From: Cryptomeria japonica
Lineage: Eukaryota > Streptophyta > Pinopsida > Cupressales > Cupressaceae
Length of the DNA stretch: 64,000 nucleotides
Reading direction: 5' to 3'
Assembly (NCBI RefSeq): GCF_030272615.1
Contig: NC_081405.1
Location: forward strand, 475,296,008-475,360,007
The notes beneath the pieces were generated by a model, which made no database searches, had not been told where the DNA came from, and saw nothing but the letters and a program-made list of their open reading frames with translations. The translations under genes were made by a program, and so were the position numbers. Below are positions 13,601-26,257 of the stretch, piece after piece; within the stretch, counting starts at the first letter, position 1, and each line of letters begins with the position of its first letter.

Positions 13601-14400
13601 ATCCATAGCCTTTTTAGTACTGCAAAATCCTTGAAGGAAAAAATCCCCATCATTATGCTCTTAATACACCAACTTCACCATCACCATCTAATACTTCCAA
13701 CATTGCATTCACCTCTACCCAACCTAAGATCAAGGTCAAAATCATTGATAATAGTTGGGAATATACTCTTCAAAACACATTTTTTGTGGGACATCTCCCT
13801 CATCCAAATTCTTATGATAGGCCTAAAGAAATCAAGGTTCAAAAGAAACCTACCATGAAATGTAAGAAAACCACCTTATAGTAGTGGGGTCCACTTGATG
13901 ATGGAAGTCTTGAAACTGATGTCACTGCTTGGCTCTATAAAGAGGAAAATGAAGTGCCTACTGACATTCCTAAGGAAATGTATCCTAAGGCATCAACCAT
14001 AGTAGAGAAGATGGGTTATAAAGGACATGGTCTTGGACCTAAAGAACAAGGAAGAAAAGCACCCATCTCACCAGCTTCATACAAACACAATAGGGGCTTG
14101 TGTTACTCTCTAGTGCCTAAAGTTACAATAGTTGATGCTCCAAAAAACTCTCCCTTTGATGTTGATAACTTCAATGAAGAGGAATTCCATGAAGTGCCCT
14201 TTGAATATCTTGATAAACTTTTTGATGATGCCTACATGAACACCATCACCCCTATCACTCTTTCCACCCCATCAAAACTTCCCTTGTATGCCCAGAACTC
14301 ATTCACTAGGACCAACAAGGGCCCCCAATTCTTGATATATATGCTAATGATAATACCCTCTTGGCATTACTAAACATCTAATACCTCAAAGCTCACATGA
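13601..14400 (+). pseudogene. protease-RT linker with G-patch motif
   Basis: Contains MGYKGHGLGPKEQG (about 14010-14050), a G-patch-like motif often found between protease and RT in plant Tat-type elements, where it is thought to bind nucleic acid. Downstream is an acidic segment. One of the longer open stretches of this element (13954-14373), but no separate function can be claimed. Confidence 0.6.
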
Positions 14401-14751
14401 CTATAAATGAAATCTAACTCAATAGGAAGGCATACTTTAGTAATCAAGTCAACTCCCTTTGTCACAAAAGTGATAATAAATAGAAAAACAAAAGTCCCTT
14501 GGTGAAAACCTCAATGAGGCACCTTTGGAAATGGAAAAAGTTAAAAAAAGGGATGTATCTTCTAGTGAAAACTTGGATCAAGTGATAGAAGATGAGGGAC
14601 TTGACTTGCCTACCATAGTTCCCTACTACAAGAAAGATCATCACTATTGATTGAAGAGACCAACACAATCAACATGAGTATTGAAGACAATCCAAAGAAT
14701 GTCCTATTGCTAAGTCTCTCATAGATTAAGAAAAATAGAATATCCTTAATT

Positions 14752-15545
14752 TCCTTAAAGATACACAAATCACCTTTTCTTGGTCCTATGTTGAGATGCC
14801 AATCTTAGATCCAGAGTTAGTGGTGCACAACCTTGTCATCAGGCCAGATGCCAAACTGATCAAACCAAAAGTCTGTAAGATGCTCCCTCAAATTTCTCTA
14901 CTATTCAAAGCATAGTTATAGAAAATGCTTGACGTGGGATTCATCCAACCCATTGACTATCTAGAGTGGGTCTCAAATATTGCACTTGTTGGTATACGCA
15001 TTTGCATAGACTTCTGTGACCTCAACAAAGCATGCCCTAAAGATGATTTTCCCCTACCAAACATTGATATGATCATTGATCTCATAGCTGGACATGAGAT
15101 TCTTTCTTTAATGGATAACTTCTCTAGATATAACCAAATTAAGATCGCCAAAGAATATCAAGACAAGACCTCCTTCACCACCCCATGAGGAACATTCTAC
15201 TATCAGGTTATGCCATTTGGATTGAAGAATGTAGGTGCCACCTATTAGAGGGCAATGACTACTATCTTCCTTGACCTCCTGCATGATATCATGGAAGATT
15301 ATATGGACAATCTCCTAGGTAAATCAAAGACATGCGAAGGCCACATTGTATTTTTGAGAAAAATCTTTGACAGACTAAAAAAATACAAGCTAAGACTTAA
15401 CTCCAAGAAATGTATCTTCAGAGTTACATCTGGTTAACTTCTAGGTTTCATTATTTCATGCAGAGGAATTGAAGTAGATCCAACAAAGGTAATATCAATC
15501 ATGGATATGTCACCTCCAAAAACTCTCAAGCAACTCCAAAATCTA
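14752..15545 (+). pseudogene. reverse transcriptase remnant (Ty3/gypsy)
   Basis: RNA-directed DNA polymerase. Recognisable blocks in order: DPELVVHNLVIRPDAK, MLDVGFIQPIDYLEWVSNIALV, CIDFCDLNKACPKDDFPLPNID, LSLMDNFSRYNQIKIA, MPFGLKN. The catalytic YxDD is changed to YMDN (15300-15311), removing one metal-binding Asp. There are stops within conserved blocks, such as P-stop-GTF near 15187 and TY-stop-RAM near 15248. Dead enzyme. Confidence 0.85.
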
Positions 15546-16110
15546 TAAGGTAAGATCCAATCAATCTGACAGTTCATTAGACAACATGCATACAAGTGTC
15601 ATATGTTTTCTCACCTCCTACAAAAGGATACCAAATTCCAGTCAGATTTCTTATGCTAGAAATCCTTTGACAAACTCAAAGAATACTTCACAATTCTACT
15701 AGTCATAATGCCTACTACTCTAGGACAACCACTTCTCTTATACATCTTGGCTACCTTGGTGGCCCTGGGGGCCTTACTCGCACAAACCAATGATCAAGGA
15801 AAAGGGCACATTATCTACTACATCAATTACACACTAGTAGGTTATGAGCTTAACTACACTCCAATTTAATGAGAATGCCTTACAATAGTCTTTGGTACGT
15901 GTAGGATTCACCACTACATGCTCAATCATAAGACCAAGCTCATTGAAAAAATTGATCCCCTCAAATACCTACTCTCAAGGGCTTCTCTCACAAGATGCAC
16001 TACCAAGTTGGTTATGTTGCTAAGAAAATTTGACATTGAGTATGTTGACAAAAATAAATTAAAGGACAAGTCATTGTGGATCAATTGGTTGGTGCCCCTC
16101 TATAAGGTGA
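15546..16110 (+). pseudogene. RNase H (RT-linked) remnant
   Basis: The Ty3-type RNase H that follows the RT. Readable parts are the SFDKLKEYFT lead-in, PLLLYILATLVALGALLAQ, the ELNYTPI segment, then HHYMLNHKTKLIEKIDPLKYLL. The usual catalytic lead Asp is no longer visible in the first strand. Several stops. Confidence 0.65.
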
Positions 16111-16149
16111 CCACCTCTAGGTTATATAATTCCCTAATGACTCTATTAT

Positions 16150-16580
16150 GGAAATCACATAGTTCACTCAATGGAATCTTTACTTTGATGGTTCCTACAT
16201 GCAACATGGACCAAAGGTAGGTATTCTATTGATAACCCCTCAAGGAGATTGCATACCCAAGTCTTATAAGATAGCCTTTTCATGCATGAATAACATCCTA
16301 GAGTATGAAGCTCTCATTACTAGTCTTCACCTAGATTTCCAATGGAATATCTTTGACCTGCATGTCTATGGAGATTCCCAACTTTTCATTAAGCAAGTGA
16401 ATAATGAGTACTAGATAAAAGATGACAAGTTATTTCCCTACTGTTGTATGGTAGAAAATTTCAAATAGCATTTCACTTCCATTTAGTTTGAGCAGATCCC
16501 TTAGACCAACAATGACGTTGTAGATACCATGGCTACTTTTGGCTCCCTCTTGCAGATGTCAAAAAATAGTCAAAAGTGTG
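16150..16580 (+). pseudogene. second RNase H (aRH), downstream of RT-RNase H
   Basis: An additional RNase H of the type acquired by Tat elements. The four acidic residues can be seen: Asp in YFDGSY, Glu in NILEYEAL, Asp in YGDSQLFIKQV, Asp in NNDVVDTMA. It lies between the RT-linked RNase H and the integrase. Stops occur at about 16412 and later. The + strand element at 34.2-40.1 kb carries the corresponding domain before its RT. Confidence 0.75.
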
Positions 16581-16804
16581 AATTCTTGGTAGAGAATCTT
16601 CTAGCCCCAACATAAAATGGTCCCGAGTCTAACATGGTGTGTGTCCTTATTGGTCCCAACTCTTCCTAGTGTCAAGAAACTTACACATACCTCCATGATA
16701 ATACCATCCCTCCCCACCTCACCAAACACAACAACAAAATTTTATTCATCATACTACCCATTACACTATCCTTGGAGATACCCTATTCTAAAGGCACTTT
16801 GATG

Positions 16805-17885
16805 GAGCCCTCCTAAGGTGTTACATGAGTTACATGAAGGAATCTATGGGGCACACTCAAGCGACCTCACTCTGGCTAAGAAGCTCTTTCATACAAGATA
16901 CTTCTCGCCCACAATGGAACAAGATGCATATCACTATGTACAAAAATATGTTCTTTGTCAGAAAGATAGTGATAAGATTCATGCATCATCTCAAGATCTG
17001 CGATCATTCATTACACCTTCACCGTTCTCATAGTGGGGGATCAACCTCATTAGTAAAATTCATCCCACCTCATCCAAAGGTCACAAATTCATAATCACTG
17101 CTATAGAATGCTTTACAAAGTGGGTGGAAGCCATAGCACTCACCTAAACCACTAGCAAACAAATCGCTAAATTTATCTTGAGCTACCTAATTTGCTGATA
17201 TGGGATCCCTCAAGTTATCAGATATGAAAGTTTTAAGATTTATGATGTTAAAGAACTATGCTATAAATTCTCCATCCAACACCACTTCTCCACTCCATAC
17301 TACTCACAAGGCAATGGTGAAGTTGAGTCTTTAAACAAAACTCTCATTAAAATCCTCAAAAAGAAAGTCAATGAAGTTGGTTGTGATTGACACTTGTAAC
17401 TCCATCCTTCCCTTTGGGACTACCACACAAGTATTCACACACCTACATGATCCACCCCATATTCCTTAGTTTTCAATTCTGAAGTCATCCTTCCCCTTGA
17501 GATCAAGATCCCCTCACTTTGGGTGTCCCTGTAGGATATTCTCCCTGACGAAGAATATAGAGTGGCTAGATTATAAGAGCTTGAATTGTTAGATGAACGA
17601 CATCCCAGAGCCTTAGATCATCTTCAATTTCATCAAAATTGCCTCTGACTCAACTATAAAAAGAAGGTTAGGAGACAACAATTTGATATTGGTGACCTTG
17701 TCCTTATCGAAAATCAAAGGAATCTTCAGGACAGCGAAAAGAAGGGCAACTTAAAACCTAATTGGCTTGGACCTTATGTCATCACTACAAAATATGGTTT
17801 TGGAGCTTATCAGTTGGCTACACTTGAAGGAAAACCCTTGGATGAGCCTATGAATGTCATTCACCTAAATAAATTCTATGCCTGA
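16805..17885 (+). pseudogene. integrase remnant
   Basis: DDE integrase that would insert the cDNA. Readable parts: the zinc-binding N-terminus (ELHEGIYGAH...CQKDSD), the core and the C-terminal segment (WLGPYVITTKYGFGAYQL...MNVIHLNKFYA, stop at 17883-17885). The first core Asp is replaced (AIECFTKWVEA), the second is lost (VIRYESFKIYD) and the Glu block is kept (YSQGNGEVESLNKTL). Several stops. Catalytically dead. Confidence 0.82.
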
Positions 17886-19646
17886 TTTTCAAAGAGTACC
17901 AATTTTTTTAAAATAAAAAAATGATAAAAAAATTAAAAAATACAAAAAAAATTGAAAAATACAAAAAAGTAAAGAAAAATTATTTCGTCCATCAGTGAAA
18001 ACCACTTCGTGGCACTATGGGCAAGTACATTGATGAGAACCTATTCTCAGATGGTAAGGTAAATAAGTAAGATCCACCATCTCCTCCATCCACATTTCTT
18101 TAGTAATGTAAGCCATTAATTCACCATTCACCCACCTTGAACCTATTATCCCCCTTTCCTCTCTGTGCAGATAGTCTTCGCCTTTCTCACTTCCACTATT
18201 AGCCTCTTCATTGATCTTACCTCACCTCCCACCTATTGAGATGATGAGCTATGTTCCCAACCATGAATAAGGATCATCTCATCACATTAGAATATTACCC
18301 CATGACATTGATCATTTTTCATCAATCTAAGCTTTTCTTGACTTGTGCATCATCAAAACACCTATCCATTCTATGCTAATTAAATCTAAATGGAAAACAT
18401 CTTATCTACTTATCCTGCATGTCCACCTAGTATTTTTCCACCTTTTAAATCACATCCTATTATCCTTGCCATTGGGATGCATCCTTCCCATATCTGGTAG
18501 TCCATCAAAATCACCATCCTACTCTTGGCAAGGGATGTCAATTGGCCATGTATTTCATTTGTATGATTGGTCTTTTTCGCTTTGATTTTTAATTTTGTGT
18601 CCTATGCTTGTATCTATTCAGGGTTGACTTTATCATTCTATATCATAGTATGTCCTATATTGGTTTATATTGGAGCATCTTTTTGTGGTATGGTGTGTTT
18701 GAAGTTTTTCTCTCGTACGATCCAACAGTTTCACATTTACCATTGTCGATGTTTGCAAACTTGTGTGTATTGAGATAACCTATTCTGGTGTAGTCATGAC
18801 AGGAGTAAGTCCTCAAAGAGAATAGTATAGACTATGCAATAAATGAAACACAATACAAACACTCAATGCAATGGAGTCAATACAAAATTAGACTTATATT
18901 ATATCAAATAATTCAAATACAACTGACCGACAACATACAGGCTTATAAGATTCGACACACAATCCAGATTACAAACATGCTCAAATATCGTATCTAGTCT
19001 CAAGAAAGAATGTGAGCCAACTCCATATCTCCTAATCTTCAAATGTTAATTTTATACCTATCTTACTTATGTATAACTACTTGATTACATTGATTTATAT
19101 GATATTCATAGATCAAAGACGATCTGCATCAGCCCAAGATGAAAAAATTGCCGATGAAGAAGATGCAATGTGTAAAACCACAAGGTCAACCTTCACCAAA
19201 GGAATCCTACTGGAAACATCATAGAATGAGGTGTGGACCCAAAGAAAGGTCAACCACAAGCCAAGAAACATTGGAAAATTAGGCTTTTCAAGCTACATAA
19301 ATGATCCACAAGATTCTCCATTAGCAAATAGGTCCAAGCAGCTCTGGTGCTATGATTAGAAAAACTAGCACATATTCTGGAAGTGATAACTTGCCAGAAA
19401 AATATCCAAACATCTCATGGATTTGGGATAAGGTAGATGAACATGTCCACAAGGAAAATCCATCATTGTAAGTTCCAGTGTGCAAATGTAGTAAAACACA
19501 TAAATAAATACTAAAAATTCAAAACTGCAAAACAAAATAGAAAGAAAATATTTTTGGTTGATGCAAGATTGCCAAGAACCAGGGATGCTTCTACATCAAA
19601 CATCTAGGGTTGATGAAAAAGTGAGTCCCTTACTCTGCAAGGGTTA
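17886..19646. other. non-coding spacer between two Ty3 elements
   Basis: 17900-18000 is A-rich 3' untranslated sequence of the Tat-like element. 18100-19640 has no recognised domain; its right part is the 3' non-coding side of the - strand chromovirus. LTRs should lie here but I could not match any pair by eye. Confidence 0.45.
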
Positions 19647-19989
19647 GAGGAAAAACAAGATGGCTTGCCTCTTCTTGAGAAATATATGATAAGTCTTCAA
19701 CTGGTCTATCCTCCCACTTCACAAGATACTCTTAGTGTTGTTTACCTCGGGCATTGTACCCAATTCTACTATCCAAAATGTCTTCAATGTGGTCTTATAC
19801 CCTCTGGGGTATCTTCTTCTCTAAGTCTACCATATTGTCTTCACTGAATTCAGCCTCATGATATTGATGTAGGTCTGCAATGTTGAATATAGGTGAAATA
19901 CCCAAAGTATCAGGCAACTCCACTTCATATGCATTTCTGAAACTAAATTTCTTCAAGAGCTTACAAGATCCATACTTCCTCATCTTCAA
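19647..19989 (-). pseudogene. integrase C-terminus and chromodomain
   Basis: The - strand reads KYGSCKLLKKFSFRNAYEVEL then GISPIFNIADLHQY, the typical integrase end of chromoviruses. It is followed by a chromodomain with HIEDILDSR, EYLVKWEDRP and EEASHLVFPL. Chromodomains bind histone marks and steer integration into heterochromatin. Two in-frame stops, both at Gln positions of the family (before DHIEDIL and before EYLVKW). Confidence 0.78.
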
Positions 19990-20029
19990 ATTATTGTAGG
20001 TTCCAACTAGAGAATATTTTTATTCTTAG

Positions 20030-20900
20030 ATACACCATCACTTCATCTCCAGCTTCAAATTCCTTGTATCTCCTCTTTTCATCTGTTTTCTCCTTATACT
20101 TACTTTTCATGTCCTCCAAATGCTGCTTGACCTGAGTATGTACTATCTTCATATGTTCTGCAAATTATTCCACTTCTACGCTCATTTAATCTTCATTACT
20201 AATGTCTCTCAACTTTGATATGCCTCTAGGGTGTACTCTGGTAACAATCTCAAAGGGTGTTCATTCGGTACTCCCGTTCACTGAATTTTTGTAGGTGAAC
20301 TCTACTTGTACAAGGATCAAGTCCCAACTTCTGACTCTCTCTCCAACTAAACATCTCAACAAATTTACCAAACTCCTATATACTACTTCTGTTTGTTCAT
20401 CAATCTATGGGTGAAAAGTAGAACTGAATTTCAAATCTGTCTTCATCTTCTTCCAAAGTGTCCTCCAAAAATATCTAAAAAATTTAGTGTCTGTGTTAGA
20501 GACTATGCTCTTAGGTAATCCATGTAGTCTCAACACCTCTTTTAAAAATAAGATAGCTATATGCATGACATTTGTTGTATTCTCATAGGGTATGGAATGT
20601 GCCATCTTTGAGAATCTATCCACCACCACAAATATAGAATCATTTCCAGTCTATTTTCTAGGCAATCCATGTATAAAATCCATACGTATGTCTTCTAAGG
20701 TCTCTCCAAAACTGTCAAAGGCTTATACAATCCAGTATTTTGATTGATAACTTTTGCAAGTTGACAAATTCTACAACTTTGCACAAATTTCCTAACATCC
20801 TTATGAATCTCAGGCAAATTAACTCTCACTAACCAAGGCTATTGTCTTATCAACACCAAAGTGTCTTGCTAATCCTCCACTATGCTTCTCATTTATCAAC
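20030..20900 (-). pseudogene. integrase core remnant
   Basis: Zinc-binding part with HSGGLARHFG and CRICQLAK, then [19 protein letters not shown] and [11 protein letters not shown]. The core Asp of the usual SIVSDRDTKF is changed to Asn (a GAC to AAC transition), while DEQTEVV keeps the Glu. Several frame changes around 20700-20860. Not active. Confidence 0.78.
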
Positions 20901-20954
20901 TTCTCCCTCATAGAGCTTGTAGGTATACACAATTGGATTCCTCTAAACAAAATC

Positions 20955-21302
20955 TCATCTTGAATGATAATCCAACCACTTGCTCCTGTCCACCATAATT
21001 AGCTCTTTACAAGCTTTCCAAGATTCTACAAAATTTTGGTTATCCTGATACAAATTCTTCAATTTGTCAAAACCCAATACCTCCACTCTCATCTCTATCA
21101 ACAAGTTCCTCCTACTCAAGGCATCAACAACATTATTTGACTTTCCACTTCTATGCTTCAAAAAAAGGTATGACTCTGCAAGAACTCCACCCATCTCATG
21201 TGTCTTTGATTCAGCTTACCTTGACTATTCAAGTATTGCAAAGCTTGATGATTGGTATACACACAAACTCTTTAGGTAACAAATAATGTCTCAACTTATT
21301 CA
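20955..21302 (-). pseudogene. C-terminal half of RNase H, cut by a solo LTR
   Basis: Contains the HRSGKSNNVVDALSRR block with the final catalytic Asp. The preceding LRHYLLPKEF segment abuts the solo LTR at 21303. The other half continues at 22661, so the two pieces were one domain before insertion. Confidence 0.8.
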
Positions 21303-22660
21303 TATTGGCAACAACAATGAAGGAAAACTAAGAGGGGCAGGGTGAATCAATATTCATCGGATCAAACAATTTAAGCACAACTTCAAATCTGATCAACTAC
21401 AGTAAGGATAAAGATAAACACAATAATAGCAACACACATACCACCAAAATTTTGATGTGGAAAACGTGGTTAAGGGAAAAACCATGGTGGGAACATACCC
21501 TCAATAAGATGATACTTTGTAGTAGTATGTGTAAATATTACAATGGGAATGCACATGCATTCAAGCACACTGCTTAGAGATCATTGCTTAAAAACAATAA
21601 ACCTAGAAAGGCTACAACCTTAAGGGAATGCTCACTACCTTACAAAAATCGGACAACAATCTAGATTAAATGAACTAAAAGAATAGCATCTCCAAATGCC
21701 TAATGAAAGTTCTAGTTAAGCACATTTTTTTTCTTTGCAACACTCTCTATTCTACACTTCTCATTGAAAGATGAATTTTCTTGTTCACACATACACCACT
21801 CTTTGATAATGTAGACCAACACAGATATCTAAATTACATGAATATGACATCTATTTATACAAATCATAAACCTTGACTACAAGGTCAACTCAACCCTCAA
21901 AACCTAATTATAAAATTATATCACACGATACATAGATCAAGCACCAGCCCAATAAAATATCATGAAGACATAGCATGGACCCAAATCAAATCCATGAACA
22001 TGCAACACTACCAAAAATCTTGCCAAGATCATCTGCAACATGCTACACTACCAAAAATGTCACATAACATGAAGAACATCACCAGACCCATATGATCCTC
22101 AATAAAATGCACAATGATCAATGCAAACTAGAAAAACCAATAGGACGCGATTAGGAAACACCAACAAGCATGTTAGTACCATCCACAATAGCTGCACCAA
22201 CACCACTTAATCAAATCGTCATCAATCAACATGCTGATACTCAAGAATACTCAACAACAACAATTGGGACTAGAAAGATAACTTGTGGAGCACCAAATCA
22301 TGAACCATCAAAATTGAAGATACACATGAACATCCTAAACATTCTCCCAAATCCACAACTCAAGATATAATCATTCTGGAGCACAATGGATCAAATACCA
22401 AACACTGCAACATTGAAAACTGAAAAACCAATCCTCATACCAGAATCCATAACTCAATCAAATCACCACATAGAATCATGAAACTAACACTAAATCAAAT
22501 AGAAATACTTCATTACTAAAATCACAAATCCACACAAGCACATAAACAACATACCAACTGAAACAACCAAACCAACTCTTTGCAATACTAGAACATAGGA
22601 ACACATGAATGTGTTGACATCAAGGACAACAACATATCCTAGCGACTACAATTTCCAACA
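21303..22660 (-). mobile_element. solo LTR, copia-like, 1,358 bp, nested in RNase H
   Basis: On the + strand it runs from TATTGGCAACAAC to ATTTCCAACA; on the - strand it starts TGTTGGAAATTG. The flanks ATTCA (21298-21302) and CTTCA (22661-22665) match in 4 of 5 bases as target duplication. Related throughout to the LTR at 5571-6900 in the opposite orientation (shared TTTGTATAAAT box, GAGGGTTTGGTTGACC-type words, TAACTGGAACT-type words). The insertion splits the RNase H of the chromovirus. Confidence 0.88.
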
Positions 22661-23018
22661 CTTCAATGCTTGAATTATGGCATCATAAAACTCTTGATCA
22701 TACACAAAATATCTCCTTTTGGCATCATTCAATTTTTCACTGAAATAAGCTATTGGCCTTCCTTCCTGACTCAACACTGCTCCAATTTCATTCCCACTTG
22801 CATCACAATCCACTTGAAATAATTTGCTAAAATCCGATAAAGCCAACATAGGTTGCTCTGTCGCCTTCTGCTTCAACAACTCAAAACTTATTTTCTCTAG
22901 ATGTCCACTTGAAATCCTTTCTATCTCCTCTCATTACTTCTATCATAGGGATACAAATTGAACTAAAATTTCTAATGAACTTCCAATAGAAACTAGACAA
23001 TCCATGAAATGATCTTAT
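22661..23018 (-). pseudogene. RT C-terminus and N-terminal RNase H
   Basis: The - strand reads SFHGLSSFYWKFIRNFSSI (connection after RT), then [31 protein letters not shown] with the RNase H Asp and the usual DASG motif, ending YDAIIQALK at the solo LTR. One frame change near 22880. Confidence 0.82.
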
Positions 23019-25295
23019 TGTTGTCACAAAAGTTGAACCCACTTGATGAACAACCTTGATCATCAATCTTGTGCAATGTGGATACAACCTCCCAAGTGTG
23101 GGACTTGCAAGAGTGAGGTCGAGTGTCCGGAGAAGGTTGTCTTCCTTTCCAATCTAAGTGTAGGTGTTGGAACAACCCAACATAAATAAATCCTAATCTA
23201 CTAATTTGACAGGGAAAAGGGGAGAAAGAGGGGAAATAAGGTTTGCACCTAGACTGAAATGGTGATTTTCCCTACCTATAGCTGCATGAAACATCAATAA
23301 AACTACCTTGAACATGCACAAAATTCTATCCTAATTAGTCACTTAAGTGCAAGTGAAGGTTGGAATTCTATAAAATGAGGAGAGGAACTGAGCTTAGTTC
23401 ATAGTTAACATCTACATAGGAATCAACATAGTCACCTACAACTAAGGAAAACAAACAAGAATGCATTCAAACATGAAGGTAAGCACTTATACAATTTGTT
23501 CAAACTGAATAAAGGCAAGAAGACTAATTTTATTCATGTAAAGGCGAAGCAAAATTTACAAGTACAAAGAAACATAAGTTTTATGCAAAAGAAAAGAAGG
23601 AAGAATTTCTAAATAGGGCTACAAAATTGCCTTTAAAGCTCAAGCATAACTTAGATTGAGCTGGAGTTAATAAACCCTAACCTTGGGTAGGGTTAGGTTA
23701 CAAAAATATCAGAGAGGGGGAAGATCAGATCAAGGATGATCTGATGGTGTGCTGAATTTGACTCTAAGAACATCCTCTTCTTTTGGAAAAGAAAAATCCT
23801 TGCAAAAGGAGGAAATATCTACAATTGAACACACTTTGATAGTGTACAGGGCATAAAAGTCATCATACCGCATTGAATAGGTATGAGTGGCATCTAAAAA
23901 TCTACAGGAGTCATGTCTGGACTAATGGGTGGTGGACGAAGACAAAGTAGTCGTTCAACCATAAAGTCACCAACCACCCCTGCACTTGTTTGAACTCAAT
24001 GCTCATTGCAGGTTTGAAATTGGGTTGTCAGATCATCCCCATTATGTGCATATGGAGGCATTAGATGATGCCACATAATGGCTCATTAGGCCCAACCAAA
24101 GTTTAAAACATTATCATTGATCAACTACTTTATGAAAATCCAACAGCTGAGAATGTGCCATGCATTGGGCTGGACCTACTAGGTCAAAATTCGGCAAGAC
24201 ATAGCTCTTTAGCCAAACATTAGAAAACTTACATTGTTGCATGAAAGTTTGGCTGAAAGTCCCTTTCATTTGAGAGTCGGGCCCATTAGCCCTACAAAAC
24301 TGATAGGATCTAACATGGCATCCAAGTCATCAGATCCACCAAGACCATTAAAATATATCAACACTCAATTGGATGGAAAAGATCACTTGGTCAAGTCCCG
24401 AGAAGATGACTATTGCTCAATGGATTTGGTCACCTCGAATGACCATCTGCTTGATATTCTTCTTGGCATGAGATGGCGGGAAACCTCAATGGTTTCCATC
24501 CATTTGTTACCCTGCAAGCGTGCTTCCACCTTCCTCTTTTCCTATGAGGTGGTGGGGAAAACCATCTACCTTCATCTTTTGTTTCCCCATAACACTCTTC
24601 CCTTGGTGCTTCTCACCTTGTGGGATGGCAAGAAACATCACCCACATTGCTATTCCTTTATCCTGTAAGGCCTTCTTGGTGTGCTTTCTCTTCTATGTGG
24701 GATAAGATGGAAACACATCTTCTTCACCCTTGGTTACCCTGCACATGTCCCCTAGGCCTTGAATTTACCCTATGGGATAGTGGGGAAAGGCCATATGCCC
24801 TTTTCTCTTCTATCCCATGCTCATCTTCTCTTTCTATTCCCTTTGGTGCTGGATGCTAGGGGAAAGAAACTCCTCAACACATGTGTTACCCTGCAAGCAT
24901 TACTTTTGGAAACTTATGCTCACGCAAGGGAAGAAAGGAATTGACTTCCTTGGCTTCCCTACCATCCCGCGTGTGCAAAACCTACTTGAAAAAACTTGTG
25001 CAGCCAAAACTTTAGCCCATCGCAGCCGAATAAAACACAATGTGAATAAAATGAGTGTGACAAACACATGTGTTATTCACATCGACGCTGGTGTAACTAT
25101 TGGCTCTAATCAATTAACCCTCATGTTATGCACATTCACATAACTTTCATGTTATATATTTTAAAAGAAATAAAGTAGCTAACTTTGTTGAGTACAATAA
25201 CATGACATGTTAGCCACACTAATTAACACAACGTGTTAGTCACACTAAAATCTCATAACTGATCTCTATAAGGGTTGGCACAAAAATTGCCAACA
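23019..25295 (-). mobile_element. 2,277-bp LTR-like insertion in the RT
   Basis: The + strand ends are TGTTGTCACAAAAG and AAAATTGCCAACA (TG...CA). The flanks CTTAT (23014-23018) and CTTAC (25296-25300) match in 4 of 5 bases. Outside it the RT reads continuously (ESVGEV then RSFHGLSS). Inside I see no gag, pol or transposase; the longest open frame (24234-24668, +) matches nothing I know. 24480-24900 has recurring words such as GTTACCCTGCAAG and GGGAAA, hinting at old internal duplication. Best read as a long solo LTR (minus orientation by its TGTTGGCA start), but a small non-autonomous element is possible. Confidence 0.7.
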
Positions 25296-25300
25296 CTTAC

Positions 25301-26110
25301 CTCCCCAACACTTTCTGGTGTAGGCCATTCAACAATTACTCTTACCTTTTCAGGATCCATCTTTAATGCAATCGCAGATATCATGAATCCCAAATAGACT
25401 AGCTCTTCCTTCATGAAACTACACTTCTTAATGTTTATCAACAATTTCTCTTCTCTCAATCTCTGCAAAATTTGTCTCAAATGCAACATATGCTCTTCCT
25501 TTGTCTTATTGTATATCAAGATATCATCTAAGTACACAATAACACACTTATCTAAGAATTTCTTCAATACCTCATTCATCAACCTCATGAAATTACTCAA
25601 TGCATTAGTCAGTCCAAAAGACATCACCAACCATTCATACAGTCCTTCATTTGTCTTGAATGTTGTTTTCCACTCATCTCCTTCTCTGATTTTGATATGA
25701 TGGTATCACTTTTCAAGTCTATCTTTGTGTAGTATCTAGCACCACTTAAACAATCCATTATGTCATCCATCCTAGGAAAGGGAAATTTGTACTTCATTGT
25801 GATCTTATTTATTTCTCTAGAGTCAGTACACATCCTCCATTCTCCATTCTTCTTAGGTTCTAATACTACTGGAAATGCACAAAGGGTTCAAAATTTCTTT
25901 GATCAAACCTTTCCTTAACAACTCCTGCACTTGTCTATTCAACTCCACATTTTCTACTGGTGTCATCCGGTGTGCTTCTTTATTAGGAAAACTATCTCTG
26001 AGAATTAGGTCCATGCAATAATTGATACTTCTCATGGGTGGTAATCCATCAGGTATATTATCTGAAATAATGTCTCCATATTCTATCAACAACTCTTTTA
26101 TCTCCTCCAA
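25301..26110 (-). pseudogene. reverse transcriptase remnant (chromovirus)
   Basis: - strand blocks: [100 protein letters not shown] and [16 protein letters not shown]. The YLDD catalytic box is intact, but frame changes near 25630 and 25850 break the protein. It stops at the 25295 insertion. Confidence 0.85.
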
Positions 26111-26257
26111 ATTTTGTCTTCTTAAGAACTAAAGAAAAACACACATTCTCATGTCTTCTCCCATCCAGGAATTTCCTTCTATCTACCAAACAAATCCTCA
26201 CACTTGTACAAAGTTCACTCTTTAGAGTCTCCTCCAATGGAAACAAGGTTTGTTTCA

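Larger units (their letters stand above)
12640..17885 (+). mobile_element. dead Tat-like Ty3/gypsy element, gag end to integrase
   Basis: Degenerate polyprotein in the order aspartic protease, G-patch, RT, RNase H, second (archaeal-type) RNase H, integrase. That order, together with the G-patch and dual RNase H, points to the Tat lineage of Ty3/gypsy. There are many in-frame stops (several readable as C-to-T or G-to-A changes of Gln or Trp codons) and a few frame changes. No LTR pair could be found: the 5' side is AT-rich DNA with a solo LTR in it and the 3' side fades into A-rich sequence at 17900-18000. Not functional. Confidence 0.85.

Noticed and set aside
24234-24668. 144-codon open frame in the 2.3-kb insertion
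   Set aside because: No recognisable motif, and overlapping frames are open too because of low stop density in C-rich sequence. Mentioned only as part of the insertion.
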